A stretch of 64,000 bases of DNA from Sphagnum compactum (Eukaryota; Bryophyta; Sphagnopsida; Sphagnales). Below are positions 1-13,125 of the stretch, piece after piece. The notes below the pieces were generated by a model. It searched no databases. It was not told the DNA's origin and saw only the letters and a list, made by a program, of their open reading frames with translations. The translations under genes were made by a program, and so were the position numbers. The stretch spans positions 10,168,001 to 10,232,000 of the forward strand of contig OZ234500.1 in the NCBI GenBank assembly GCA_965153455.1. The letters run 5' to 3'. Within the stretch, counting starts at the first letter, position 1. Every line of letters starts with the position of its first letter.

Positions 1-1288
1 ATTTTTGTGAGTTGCCCAACATGATAAGTTTTGGGTAGAATTATGTGTAACACTGATGTGAAAATCAATGAAATGTTTTGCTACCCAATGTTTTCAACAT
101 TTTCAAAAAGAATGTTAAATCAAATGATGGATCATTCCTTATCATAATTTTAATGTATCCAAAATTTGCATTTGCCTCAACAAGGATGATTTTTATTTTT
201 TTCCCCCCTAGATTTCTTTTGGATGGCCATTTTTGACCATCCATTATTTATTCGTTTCAAATTCTTTTGGACAATTTTTTTTCCAAATGACTCATATGCA
301 TGCCTTTTATCCACCACCAAAATTGTATGGGTAGATGGAACACAACGTCTTCATGCAAGTCTTTAAAAACTTGCAATTTGAAGTTTGTTTGAAACTAGAA
401 AGTTTAAACTTTCACCAATGGAAAATTATCATTTCTTATGGACAATTTTTTTTTAATTAAAAAATTCAACTTAAAATCCCTTACAACTTCACCAAGTTGG
501 ATTTTCAAATTTTCAAAAATTTCCACGACTTTTGGAGATGTTTGTGAAGCACTAGTTTGTTTTTTGGATTGGGATTTTTTGGTCAAAAATCAATTAAGGA
601 TTAATGGAAAGCACTTCTTTCCATTAGGCCAATGTGATCACATATTTTGTTCTAAGAGTAACTTCCCATTACATTTGTTCCATCTACCTATGTTCATAAT
701 CACATGCCACCTCAAAACTTTTCAAGTCAAACATTGACCAAATGCAAAATTATGTGAGGAGTGAGTGAAATTCTACCATAAAATATGTTCTTTTAAAATA
801 TTTTTAAGAATCTCTTCATGTGAAAATTTTCTTACATTCATAACGTACATATTTCCAACCAAGTTACAACTCTCCAATACAAAGTGCCTATCCACATAGC
901 AAGAAAATAGGGCTCCATTTCAGTAACTTTTAGGCTATTGTTGTTACAACATATTGTGTAACTATGGTCATACTAGGCTAATAAAAAAAGAACTTAAAAA
1001 CATTTTCACAATAATAGTAAATTAGTCTATAGTCAAAATTTGGAGGAAATCAACATCATGATGGTGTGAAAATGGTTTCAAATCTTACAAATTCTCACAA
1101 GATATTATGGTTGTCAAAAGATCGTAAATGTTTTTTTGTTACTTATGGTTCATCAACCACATTGATTGGCCCATGTGTGGCATTTAAATGTTCCTTTTTG
1201 TATGATGTCCAATATTTACAATTTATCAATGGGGCTTTGTAAACATTTACACTAAATTTAAATGTGGTAAACAATGATAGGGTGCAAG

Positions 1289-1870
1289 CAAGGTAAAGTA
1301 AACGGCTCACTGTTCCTTGTCAAAAAAAAAAACATGTAGCCATGAAAAAGTTTTAATGTATTGAAAGTAATTATTTTTCTAGGTACAATAATTAACATAA
1401 TGATAATGTTTCATTTATGTTTAAAATGTTGAGAAACCCCATTTGAAAGTAGAATTAAGTATAATTTTTAAAAATATTTTTACTTGCACAAAATGTCCAA
1501 TCTTATAAAATGGGCTACATGTAGATGAAATATTGATATTTAAAAATTTCAACTTAATGAAGCCCTAAAAAATATTTATGTATTATCAAATTGTGAATGT
1601 TATAATCATAATATATCAATTTTTTAATATGAAGTAGGTTTTAACACCATTTTGACCCAATTAGTTTCAAATGTACTTTCAATCTACTTTTATGATACCA
1701 AAGTTGTTCAAACTTTGTATCCAACTTCCCATAAACTAAATGTAGGGCCCTATGGTTTTAAATTTCTACTTCAAAATATTTTGAATCTACTTTTTTGTGT
1801 CCATATCAAAAAAAATTCCAGTATTTAATTGGACTTTGGGCGGATTATTTTTTTGGTTTACTTTACCTTG
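1289..1870. repeat. Inverted-repeat-bounded segment, possible MITE
   Basis: A perfect 15-bp inverted pair, CAAGGTAAAGTAAAC at 1289-1303 and its complement at 1856-1870, bounds about 580 bp of AT-rich non-coding DNA. This is the architecture of a terminal-inverted-repeat element. I see no convincing target-site duplication, so a chance or rearranged inverted repeat is possible. Confidence 0.4.
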
Positions 1871-3329
1871 TCAACATCCGATATTGTCCCAAATGTAGTG
1901 CATCCTTAGAGTTACTTTAAATTCATTAAAATTTGATATATGCACTTTTATTTTCAAACCTTCCTTTGAAAATTTCATATCATCTTCAAGTGTTATTAAA
2001 GTACCATGTAACCATGTTATCTATGTAACCCATGGCTTTACAACCATCAAACTGCAACAATCCTACTTTTGACAAAATTATAAAAGTCCTTTTAACCACT
2101 TATGTATGTTGGGCTTTGACTAATCAAATATGAATTAAGTAATTAACACCTTCGAATTAATTATAAGACATAGTTGATCATTGTCTAAGAACACTAAATG
2201 TGTTAGTTGCGGGACACACCAAAAGGTATGTTATATGAGGTTTTGCAAATATGGAACAACAATGCATGTAAGAAAAACTATTTGGGGAATACAAAAATGA
2301 TTAAAAAAAAAAAGTGGTATAATTGGGGAGTAATATCTAATGGCACATTGCCACATAATTGAGACATTTTGTATTTGCTCCCTATAGTCAAGTATGGTCC
2401 CAATTTGAAGTAAATGGGTTGTTATAATAAGATGTATGTTTTAGCAAAATTAATCAACAAATGTAACTTTTAAACTATCTACCAAAAATCTATTGAGAGA
2501 ATTTACAATGTAACCAAAATAATTTTAAACGCTTATTATAAGTTTGTGTAGTGCAAAGCAAAGATCAAACTAGCAAAATCAAGTATTCCTTTTTGTCTAC
2601 AATAATATTTTACTCTAGTTCAACGTCTAAACTATTCAAGCTTCAAGTCCCAAAAACTTTTGTATCATGTTCTCCTATTGTGCCACCAAAAATTGTAGCC
2701 CTTTCATCTTTTAGACCTTCTCCCACAAACTAAAATGATATGTATCATTCCCCAAATTTCAAACAAATATTCAACATGTTTTTTTAATGACTCCTCAACT
2801 TTAGTTAATCGAACCTTCTTTCTCCTTCCTTCTATAGCCATAGAGATGCTTCCCGCCCCCCTTCCCTCAAGCTTCCTCAACCAAAGCTTGCACGATGAAA
2901 TAATTGCCCATTGCCAAACATGAGTTTTGACTCACCAAGAACACATCTAGAAGGTCCCAAATGGTAATAGACTAAATTGCACTATGTAGTAGAAAATAAA
3001 AGCTATATTAAATTGAAAAGGTATTTACCCTAACCCTAGCCAACAAATGGCAGCCTATTTTGATGTTACAATGAAAGTTTAAGGAGGTAAAGTCCTTTTT
3101 CAAAACAATATGAAAAATTATATCACACTTTTAAAAAAGAAAGAAAAAAAAGGGTATTTATTATCAATTTTGAAAACAATCTTGAATTGAACCTAAATGG
3201 TTTTCTCAAAAGGTTCATTTCAAAACCCAAAACTGCAACTAGGATATTTGATTTGTGTTCGATACATGGATTTTTGTGATTGGGGACAAATTTAGATAGG
3301 ATTTATTTTTGTAGAATGAGAAACACTTA

Positions 3330-3491
3330 GGGCCCCTTTAGTTGATTTTTTGCTTGGTTATTAAAATTTCTTGTCATCAAAAGGTGTTTGTAATTTGCAT
3401 GTTGTTTGCATTGGCCACATGCAAAACAAGTGCAAAACATTTAAATACTAGTCCATTAAGGCAAACTCTTAAAAAGCAATTAAAGGAACTG
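3330..3491. repeat. Possible short MITE with GGGCCCCTTTA-type ends
   Basis: The left end reads GGGCCCCTTTAGTTGATTTT. The right end, read in reverse complement, is CAGTTCCTTTAATTGCTTTT, giving imperfect inverted ends around about 160 bp. Such ends are common in small plant DNA transposons. No clear target-site duplication is visible, so the call is tentative. Confidence 0.3.
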
Positions 3492-3536
3492 AGTTGAACA
3501 ATGTAATTCACCACATAAGCTTTTTGTTCCCTAGGT

Positions 3537-3779
3537 AAAATGTCTATCTTTATATGAGGATTTTTGAAAAAGATGATATTTTGGCTTTGTGTTGAAACTT
3601 GAGATTACTTATAGAGTTGTAATATCTTGAAGGATTTTGGTTTTCTTTCAGAAGGATTTATTTGGAAGATTATATTTTTGCATGGTGAAATATTTGGGTA
3701 TCCATAATTCTTCTTCTTTTGCCTTAAGATACTTTTTAATGTAAATGGCAAGGCCACATTCAGTGTGACACACCCCTTC
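3537..3779 (+). repeat. Dispersed repeat family R1, copy 1
   Basis: This stretch recurs in the same orientation at 46852-47095 with high similarity, including the shared runs GCCTTAAGATACTT and AATGGCAAGGCCACATTCAG. The copies differ by small indels. No coding content is evident. It could be the end of a retroelement, but I see no diagnostic domain. Confidence 0.65.
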
Positions 3780-3949
3780 TTATACGTGGAAGTTGAACCA
3801 CAGCCAAACAATATGGGATAAAAAAATGAGGTGCTATTGGGAATGTCTTAGGTAATAAATACATTGGGAACTTGAGGAACATTTGGGGAACACCTTGGGA
3901 ACTTGATGGCAATACAGTGAGAACCCATTGGGAACACACAAAAAACAAA

Positions 3950-4798
3950 AAGAACTGCTCTAATGACCGTCGGATGAGCGCGATCGACGCTTCCATTTTC
4001 ATCACCAGGACTTGAATATTTAGGTAAGAAATTTCTGCCCAGACGAATTTTGTGATCCTCCGAAGGATCGTAACCGTTCGATAGCGCAGTACAAGTCCCA
4101 TTGACAAACCCTTAGATACACAGATCGGACGGAGAGGATGGAGGGAGGCGAGAGGACCGGGGGAAGGAGGGGTGCCCAAGAGGCCGGATTTGTGAGAAAA
4201 CGCAAACTTCGGGAAGGCGATGGTGGTTGCAAAGCGCATCGATCATTCTTTTGCATCCGTTGTAATGGAGCGTCGTCGTCTCCCAATTTGCATTCTCTTC
4301 TTTTCTCTCGTTCTTTTGATGTATAATTTGTCGGTTTCCGTCAACATTTGATGCTGTTGTGGGACTCGGAAAGATGCGGTGGTTGTGCAGCGAGGATCAT
4401 CGTTGATGCACGGCGTATTGTAAGTTCTGATCCGCGATTCGAATTTCCTGCTCTTATATGTGACCAAGTGTTTCAATTCAATGCCAGGAGAGTCTCAATC
4501 ATTTCATTCTCCGCTCGCGGCTCCTTTGGATGCGTGCTTTTCTTTGTTGTGCTTTCAGCGCTGAAAAATGTATTCTTGTTAGTGAAACGGTGAAAGATGG
4601 ATGCTCCGTGCAGAATGCCGGTTCCAGATCCGTTTAGTTGCTTTGTGAGATCGTCTATGCGTAGCCATGATAGTGCGTCGGAACGCAAAGAAAGGGAGAT
4701 GTGTACATATCTTGTGATCAATTGCATTGTAGGGTTTTATAAACTGTAGTTTTGCAGGTTTAGGTCGTTTGCATTGGAGGCTTACGGTAGAAGGAAGC
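3950..4798 (+). promoter_or_regulatory. Putative promoter and 5' leader of the RBR ligase gene
   Basis: Base composition rises sharply in GC from about 3950 onward, as expected where an intergenic region gives way to a transcribed gene. A GTAAGT donor at 4420 and a TTTTGCAG acceptor ending at 4757 could delimit a 5'-UTR intron of 338 nt, leaving a short second leader exon before the ATG at 4799. Several short overlapping open frames on both strands (about 3760-4730) have no recognisable domain and are taken as non-coding. The transcription start is not identified. Confidence 0.35.
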
Positions 4799-7700
4799 AT
4801 GGACGATGAAGCTTCCTCGTCGAGAGACATGGCAATTGTTTTATCTGATTCAGAAGGCGAATATTATAAGGGGAAGAGGCACAGGAGATACCTCGCGAGC
4901 AGGTATTCACAGGAGGTTCTCGACGATGCGGTGGCTAAGCTTATGATCGTCTTCCCCGATTTGCGCCCTGAGGCAGCCGCGGAACATCTTTCATCTCAAT
5001 TGAAGCGCACGTCTCCTAAGATGGCATTGCGCAGGGTTACACTGCAATTTTTAGAGCACGGTATTCCGTCTAATTCCACGCAGACATGGTGCCGTAGCGG
5101 GAGCCCCGTGACGCATAAGCCAATTTCGCAGCCAGTACCGACGGCCGCAACAGCAGCAGCAGCCTATGTGCAGAAGGACACCATCTTAGGTCAAGCCGCT
5201 GGTAAGCGGAAACCTCTACGATCTGGCCCCGTTGTCTCTCGCCCACTGTCACGCTCCTTTTTGCCTTCCTCGCCAAGGCCGCAAAAGAAGCGACTTCGGA
5301 AGGATCGAAAAGAGCAGGAAGAGGTGAAAGCGAAAGAGGAGGCCAGTGATGAAGGATCTGCAATAGATTTGAATCAACCGGAGTATGAAGCCCCGCCACA
5401 GGAGACAGAGTGTGGATGTTGCTGCTCTGACTTCCCGTTTGATGAGATGGTACAGGTAAAATCTTGATTCATTTCTGAGTGGCAGAGCATTTTCCTGGGG
5501 AGAATTCTGCTACCAGTCATTCTAAAATGCTGTATCGTTCTGTATTGGTTGGTGTCCTGTTCTCAATCCTGCTTTGGTTTCTGTCATCTTCTTGCATTCA
5601 AAGCTCAAGTCTTTTATTCTGTGTCCTTCAAGCCAAGGGCCCTTGATGACATTCTTAGCTTGGTGAAATCATATGGTATTTTTGTCAGGCAAGGCTTCAA
5701 ATGCAGCTTATTGTGCCTGTATGAAATCAAGCTGATGGCAGTGTGCAGAAGGTCATTTATTTTGTTTCAACTGCTTGCGGAGAAGAGTGGAGGAGTTCAC
5801 ATTTGGAGGGTTGCAAACTATTGGCCCACTTGCATGTATGGACACTGAAGGGTGCACAGAGTCATTTCCAGCCTCTGAGGTGAAGCTTCCTCTGCACATT
5901 GCAGTTTCCAGCTTTTTTCTTGAACTTTTTCTCTACTGGAGGTGATGCCTCTCAAGAGGAGTGAGTCTAGCCACTCTCAGGTGCAGTTTGATTGGTTTTT
6001 TTTGGAGAAGAATGTTGGTTGTGAAGGTCTGAATTTTGGGATGACAGGTGAGAAGAGCATTGCCAGCTGAGATTCTATCAAAGTATGAACAGCGTCAAGC
6101 TGAGGATGCTGTTGCTCGAGCAGAGCTTCCTGGGCTGGTCAGACATCTATATCAAATGCATCATTTATAGTGTGTGGTTGATTGAAGTCATGGATTTTGC
6201 TCTTTTTGGTTTTGGTGTGTAAGATAGTGGACTACTTCACCAGCCTCAGGTTTGATTGGTTCCAGCAACATCCTTCTTTTATGGGGGTGTCTTGCAGGTC
6301 TACTGTCCATTCTGTAATACACCATGGCAGGTGGATCCAGAGCTGCGTGTCCTGAAGTGTGGTGCTTGTGAGAAGGTTTGACCAGACCTCTTTCTGCTTG
6401 TATGTTTGATGTATTGTCAAGCCATGTCTGATAGTGACTTACAAGTATGCTCCTGATTTTCTGTAGTTACCAGGATGTGAATAGTGACACATGGATTTGT
6501 TCCATGTCATGTTGCAACAGGCATCTTGTATTCTTTGTAGGGATCCTGATCATTTGCCATTAAGGTGCGAAGAAGTTGAAAAGGTATGTAGCATTTTGCT
6601 TACATGCTCCCTGCATTTTGAAAACATGTTATTGTTTGTTTATGTGTGTTTGTTTGCATTTAGAGGCATCAGTCTTTGTTCACTTAACTGTATCACTATG
6701 CTCAAATGTTATTACTATTCTCTAACATGCAAATCTTACCTTGGTCTCTGACATTTGTCCATGTGGAGGTTTCTCAGAAAACAGAGACATCTCATAGAAG
6801 GCGTGTTGAAGAGGTGAGATAACAATTGACCATGCTGCTGGATAGCACATTGTACAGCCTTGAGTGTTGCTGCTATTCTCAGTGTCTCTAAAGCCAAAGC
6901 TGAGATTGCTGATGTAGTTTTGCAGCTCATGACAAAGGCACTTATACGAGAGTGCACCAAGTGCAGAACTGAGCTGGTCAAAAGTGATGGCTGCAACAAG
7001 GTAAGAATTTGTGGTTACCATTGCATATGTTCTACCTCTGTCTCAAATTCTGGGTTTTTATCTAACTTGTATTGACCTTGTAAAGTTGTCATATTCAGGT
7101 GAGGTGCAGATGTGGTCAGTATATGTGCTATGTTTGCCGGAAGCCAATAGAAGGAAATTACAAGCACTTTTGCCAGGTAATCCTTATTTTATATTTACCT
7201 TTGTCCCTTGCAGTTGATCTTTTTCATACTTTGTTCTTTTCTAGCAGATTTTCCATCTTCTTGTTCATATTTTTCAGTTGTATTGCAAACTTGAATATTA
7301 GGGATCATTCTTTGTGGTCTGTTGACAGCATGCACGCAACCCAGGGTCAGCTTGCTCCCAGTGCGAGCTCTGCAATCTTTGGGAACAGGTGAGTTCCATC
7401 ATCCCCAGGTCATGTGAATCCTACTTTATGAGTAGGACTGGGCAATTGGATGCTGACCTCACTGGTGATTATTTCTCATTGCTCGGTTTTTTTCATTTTA
7501 CCATTTTACTTTGAGACTTCATTGTTCCATAGAGTATGTGACACAGTAGCATTGGGTACTAGTCATACATCCTACCGTTAATACTGTTTCACATACAGAC
7601 TGCATTGTTTCATAGAGTGACTGTTGTCATTCTTTTTGTGTTTGTTTTTTTTTTGCCAAAACATGACAAAATGTTTGTTTTGTTACATGTTTTTGTGAAC

Positions 7701-8020
7701 TTTTGTTGCTATGAAATGATACTTAAATAATTGTTGATGGTGCTTCTATAGAATTATCATTTGCATTGCTGGAACAGGAAGAAGAACATGTTGTAGTCAA
7801 AGCTGCAAAAGAGGCTGCTATGAAGGAGATTGCAGAGAAGGAACCCAGTTTGTTGACACGCTCAATTGGGCCTGCTTTGGAGCCACAAGGGTCCAAAAAA
7901 CGTCACAAAGGGAGGGCATTGCATCGCCCTGTACTTCCTCCTATTCTTCCTGAGAATCTGGCACGTTTTGCACAAGCCATGGCCAATCCTGCCAACTTAT
8001 TAGACTTGTTAGACATGTGA
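4799..8020 (+). CDS. RNF216/TRIAD3-like RBR-type E3 ubiquitin-protein ligase (10 exons, 505 aa)
   Basis: Predicted ubiquitin ligase of the RING-between-RING class, which receives ubiquitin on a RING2 cysteine before passing it to a substrate. Coding exons: 4799-5455, 5742-5879, 6048-6137, 6298-6375, 6521-6583, 6778-6813, 6926-7000, 7099-7176, 7329-7388, 7778-8020; all introns are GT-AG. Residues 1-200 carry a FPDLRP stretch near 59-64 that resembles a CUE/UBA-like helix region, and a basic run near residue 170 that could be a nuclear signal. RING1 starts with CGCCCSDF (205-212) and continues CAEGHLFCFNC (220-230). The IBR includes YCPFCNTPW and CGACEKASCILC (about 297-327). RING2 spans about 364-392 (CTKC, GCNKVRCRCG, CYVC); by family alignment C382 is the likely catalytic cysteine. 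The C-terminus is a basic, proline-containing tail. ATG 4799 has A at -3 and G at +4; an extension upstream to 4769 would need a TTG start. Substrates cannot be inferred. Confidence 0.92.
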
Positions 8021-10056
8021 ATCTAGGGGACGTGTGCAGATGCAAGCCAATTTGGGCTTTTCTCTCTAAATGAACTGACACTCATGGAATCACAATGCAA
8101 AGCATGATCTCCTGGGGATGTAGGGCCTGCAACAGAGATTTTGACTTTGAATTTAGTATGGCAGATGCCTTACCACAAAATGAACTACTGCTGTTTGTTT
8201 TTTTGCTCAAAGGTAACTGAAAAGCTATTTCTTTTCTTGGTCCAGGCCCGGTGAAGCATCTGTTAACAGGATGGGAGCATTGAGCAGAAAGAGTTTGCTA
8301 AGCAACCAAGGTAGTGGTAGGTGCAGATAGGCCTTTTGGAAATATGGTTTGTAGCTGAACTAGTCTGCTGATCAGTACATGGGATGAATCTGCCTGGTGA
8401 TTTTACAGAGCTGCTCTCCATGTCGTCAGGTACAGCTTAAAAGCATGTTTTCTAGACATGGTTCTCAGATGGTGAGTATGACCACTGTTGCTCCGCTACA
8501 AACAGGTACTACCAATGCTCATTTGCGTTGCTCAGTGAAGAAAGTGTTTCGGATGGAAATCTTTTGAGAAGTTTCTGTGTTCTCCCAGAAAAGTATCAGG
8601 GGAATTCCCCTGAACTCAAAATACAACTGTCGGTTTCCGATTTGGTACCAAAGGTGCACAGGACTTGTATTTTTGGTGCATTTTGGGTTCCTTGTTTTGT
8701 GGTGCTTGTTCTTGTAAACTGGAGTGCTTTTTTAATTTGTGGTCTGGTGGTGTCTGAATAATGTTATACAAGAAAATAGTATGTCAATGCATCTGGGTGA
8801 TATGTTATATTCATGCCTGCAAAGGGTATGTTGGAAAGATGCGAGGATGTGTTGATTGACAATGATGTGATGCTTTGCATTAAGGTATTCCAAAATCTTT
8901 AAACCACTAATTTTCTTTTATGTTAAAGATTCGGATTTCTTTAGTATAAGGAAATAGTGGCATATAATTTGTTATAGTGTTTTTAGATAAATCAAAGGTT
9001 GTATAGATGACCCAATTCTTAGTTTGGATGCTTTTCCTTCAGTAATGAATTGTGCATTTCCAACTTTTTTAGTGGGTGGGATTGAGTTTCACAAGTCATT
9101 AGAATATAATATCTAAGCTAGTTGTGCTGCCTTGTGCATGAAACATATAAATTCTTTCAAGTGCTTCAATTGACTCTAAAATTAAGCTTTTGATATTATC
9201 TGTTACAGAATGAGTGTTGTGGGGCTCACTGGCTATTTTATACTAGTTATTAAACCTGCTACTCTAACATTAAGTGCACCTAGTTGTGCAGAATTAGCAG
9301 GTAGAATCAGTTTGGCCTGCTGATTTTGCAAAAGCAGTTATACCTGCCTATTGAGTTGCAAGATATGCTTCGAAATCAGCCTGGTCTTAAAAATGTTGAA
9401 AAGGATTATTGTGGAAGGTAAAAATAATTTGTAAACCTTGCAATTTTTTAAGTGTCATAATTTATTGGAAATTCTTCACTAGGTGTTATAAGTTCATAGA
9501 TGTTATAAGCTTTTTGGTTCTTCCTAGGTTCTTTGCTTTATTTATTTATTATACCTACTTTGAAACCCAAAGGTGTATATATATATATATATATTCTTGT
9601 AATCGTGCATTAGGATGTGCAAATTATGATGACATTTGTTCCTGCCATATGTGACAATAAAGACTTTTATTAACAATTTTATGATAGGATACTAAATGAA
9701 ATTTCAGTAAAACCCACTTCATTGATCAGTGATTAATTGTTTTATTTGCTTGATGAATAAAAAGCTGTATATGATGATTCTATTTTCATCCTTGGAAATT
9801 GAAAAGTTTCATTCATGAATGCTTGATAATGGCATTGAAAACTATTTCTGCAACCACAACACCCCAGGATTGCTTGTGGGAAAACGGAACATGAAAATTT
9901 AAAACCCTAGTGGAATAGGGCAAGCCTCGGAAAGGACAACCATTCTTGCATGGCTTTGATTGATATGAAGCTGACAACCCAAAGAACTGAATCTCAATTT
10001 GAAAATAACTATTTGAAATTTTTAAAAAGAAAAAGGAGAAGTATTACTCTTTTAAG
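8021..10056. other. 3' flank of the RBR ligase gene and intergenic DNA
   Basis: The first several hundred bases probably hold the 3' UTR, but I cannot fix the polyadenylation site. The open frame at 8528-8761 has no recognisable domain. A (TA)n run lies at 9576-9594. No further gene is seen before the tRNA. Confidence 0.6.
9576..9594. repeat. (TA)n microsatellite
   Basis: An uninterrupted alternating TA tract of 19 bases in intergenic DNA. Confidence 0.9.
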
Positions 10057-10127
10057 TGCATCAGCCGGGAATTGAACCCGGGTCTGTACCGTGGCAGGGT
10101 ACTATTCTACCACTAGGCCACTGATGC
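10057..10127 (-). tRNA. tRNA-Gly (anticodon GCC)
   Basis: A 71-nt cloverleaf on the minus strand with no intron. The acceptor arms GCATCAG and CTGATGC pair over 7 bp, followed by discriminator A at 10057. The D arm contains TGGCCTAGTGGTAGA. The anticodon loop CTGCCAC presents GCC. The T arm CCCGGGTTCAATTCCCGG matches the B-box consensus. Downstream on the minus strand, within about 20-35 nt, are T runs (complement of 10021-10035) suitable for RNA polymerase III termination. CCA is not encoded, as expected for a nuclear gene. It stands alone and all arms pair, so it is probably functional. Confidence 0.95.
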
Positions 10128-13125
10128 TAGATGGATACATTAGCTTCTCGTTTGATATATATAAATGTCCCATTCCAGGAAAAAATGGGACCTTTCATGT
10201 GACCAAATGACACTTTCTTTCCTATTTGGATCAGTCATTTTGTTTACTAAAATCAATATGCATACAGCAACATATTGTGTCAAAACTTTAAAAATATTAT
10301 TCAAAGTATACAAATGGTGACTGCAATTGATTAAGGATAGAATGAAATATTTCAGTGTCAAAAGCACTTTTTGTTCCACAATTGCAGTGAATTTTTGGGG
10401 GGTGAAAATTTGCCATTTTGTTAAAACTCTTTGGTCCGAAGCAAAAACTGGTCAAGGGAACTTTTTGGAAATTTTCTAAAAAATTGTCACAATTCGAGGA
10501 AGAAAGTTAAGAAATCGCCCATGAAGATTTTTGAAGAATTTGGGCAGATTTCTAGCTAGCTTTCTTCTTTTGAAACTGCCATATTTATCTAACAACTTCT
10601 AGCAGTTCACCAATACAGAATAGGATTCCTACATTTTCTACTTCTCTATTTGTCTTGTAACCAGATCTGGCTAAATCCTCTTATGGCCAAGTACCACTTT
10701 TGGTGCAACATGAGAAAAATTTGGAAAAAAAACCACTGCATCATTGCCAATGGAATCTTTTGTGCCTACTTCTTGACATGGCTTCTAGCGAGCTGTCAAA
10801 GGGACAACCAGTGCAACTAGTTTCTCCTTGAAGATTTCACATCATTTTGGGTTGTAAAAACACTCTATTTGGTGTCACAATTAACCACTACTTTTTTTTG
10901 GGGGAGGTTGAGTTGCCACAACTTTTTTTTTTGTTTTTTTGGAGGTTACATTGACATAATGTAAAGCACCTTGTATCCATCAATTTCCCTCCTAGAAAAT
11001 GGGAGGGATATTATGCCTACTCCTCAATAGTGGGAGTGTTCTCACACCTATAAGTAGGCATAATTTCCCCTCTCAATATTAAGGAGTAGGCATAATATCC
11101 CTCCCACTCCTATGCCTCACAATCTATGTAGGTTTGGTTCATGATAAATTTTGCCTTGTGCTTGAGGATAGGTAAAGCCCCTGGGTGGGGGACATTCTCC
11201 AAATGCGGGGCCAGACTTGGCTATCGCCTTGTCCTAGGCCCCTTATTTTGACAATGCCCTCACGCTAGGGCTTTACCCTACACTTAATTATAGTGGGACA
11301 CGTTCCCTAATTCACCTCATTGGAACTATAAATGATTCATGCATATTGAACATGAACAAATCACATGAAAAATGTCTTAACCATCATCACCATTGATATT
11401 TTGTTGGAATGGGGAAGTCCATGGCAACACACTAATCCGACGTTAGTTAACTGGAAGAGGAAGTAATCTTCATGGCTATGTTCACCAATGAAATTGTTGG
11501 ACCATGGAGGGGAGCTTTTATCCTAGATAGTCATACACCATCAAACCCTAGAAGCTCTAAGAGATTGCAAAGTTTTAAGTGCACATGCAGAAGAGAAAAG
11601 ATTCACAAGCAAAGATGTTGTTCACTTGTTCCTGCCCCAAAGATTCAATTGATCAACTTGCCTGATGGACTTCATCATGGACTATCATGTTTACAATGTC
11701 CATTGGATAACATTTTTTTAAAAAAAATTCATTACAAAATAATAATATGATAAGCCAGTGTTTTTTTTGTTTTTCCTGACAAAAAAATTGGGAATCTTTT
11801 GGAGATTTTTTGTAGTATAAATTCAATTGATAGAATTATTCCTCCTGAACATAGAATGCTTTATAATCTTTTGAATGAATAATTTGCCTTGTTTCAACTA
11901 GAGTTTGAACTTATGTTGGGTATGTCATGAGCATCAATATCAATATTGATATCTTACAAGATGCTCACCTAGTATTATAACCTTTTCATATTATATGAGT
12001 GATACCCATATATTTTCATATAGTCATTTGCATGGATTGGGAATGATACCTTACCCGTTTGGTCTTGTTTCGCTCCAACTTGATAATACCAATATTGGCT
12101 TGTATTGAAGAGTTTATTACTCATTAATAATAAGAGTATAGAGTTGAGTGTTGATTTCATTAGAATGTTGCTAGCTTCAATGTGTGATTGGGTGTGTAGG
12201 GGAGTGGGAAGCTAAGTGGCCATTATGTATAGCCATCAAGTTGGAGCTTCAATTTTCCATCACTAAGACCTTTTTTAGCAAAAAACTCCTTGAGGGTATG
12301 TTATCTTATTGATAGTATCTTTTAGATTTATGAATGTTATCTTTCAAATTTGTTGGGATTCTAGACCTGGATGGCATTTAACATTCCCTCAACTCAAGGT
12401 CTGAGCCTCTCTCAAACTTTTTTTGTTATTTTTTTTCCTATGTAAGTTGCTACTCGGGATTTGCATATAGTCACTTTTTTTTTAAAAAATTTTAAGTTGT
12501 GAGTTGCAACTCTAGAGCTCATAGATTTTTTTGTAGATTTTGGTGATCTAATATTTGAAATTGATGCCTATTTTTGCAAAGAATCAATTTCACAAATCCA
12601 TTTTATTCTTCAAATTTCATTTACATTTCTCTTTTCATTCAAGTTTAGGTGTCCCTCGTTTGTTGTGACTTGTCATTGCAACTTGCAGGGATGTGATTCA
12701 AAGGATTATAGTTCTATAGATTAAAGCATCAAAGGAGTTGAGAGTTGAGACTTAAAACTTGTCAATTCATTTTCATCGAATGCTAGTTTTAGGGCTTTTG
12801 TTTTTTCGCTTAATTCTAGGTTCTTGATTTGCATTTCTCCTTGTTCAATTTTTTTGAACTCCCACTCGCAAGTTAGAAAGATGTATAATTTTACAATCAT
12901 TCTTTTTCTTTTTAATTTCATGAGATTGAATTCACAAATCCAAACTCAACATCTCTTCTTCCAATGTTTTGATTCATCTAAGAATCCAAAGCTTACAATG
13001 CCCCTTCGCCTTATGTATGACTAGTGTGGTCTGTGCCATTGGCCCAAGTGTTACCACGTCCTCAACTGACTTTTCCTTCCAAAACCTGGTTTTTGGAATT
13101 TATTTGAATTTTCAGCAGCAGAAAT
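10128..13125. other. AT-rich intergenic region
   Basis: No gene is seen. It contains a long inverted repeat at 11001-11105. A small GC-richer patch lies at 11160-11290, where GGTAAAGCCC (11171-11180) and its complement (11268-11277) form a 10-bp inverted pair. Open frames near 11472, 11975 and 12721-13211 show no recognisable domain. Confidence 0.6.
11001..11105. repeat. Foldback with perfect 23-bp arms
   Basis: The arm at 11001-11023 (starting GGGAGGGATATTATGCC) is the exact reverse complement of 11083-11105, separated by 59 nt. Pairing continues inward with a few mismatches (TCAATAGTG against the complement of CAATATTAA). A third partial copy of the TAGGCATAAT core lies inside the loop near 11053. 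It could be a foldback transposon, a MITE remnant or a hairpin RNA template. Confidence 0.8.

Larger units (their letters stand above)
1..3536. other. AT-rich intergenic region, no gene seen
   Basis: Low-complexity AT-rich sequence with stop codons in all frames. The short open frames here have no recognisable domain and look like chance. The region holds an inverted-repeat-bounded segment at 1289-1870 and a possible small MITE near 3330-3491 (both listed separately). I see no further structure. Confidence 0.7.

Noticed and set aside
3760-4730. Several overlapping open frames on both strands before the RBR ligase
   Set aside because: They overlap in conflicting frames across a GC-rich leader and have no domain; they are taken as non-coding.
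4769-4798. Ten-residue upstream extension of the RBR ligase
   Set aside because: The frame is open but begins at TTG, not ATG. The ATG at 4799 has a good initiation context.
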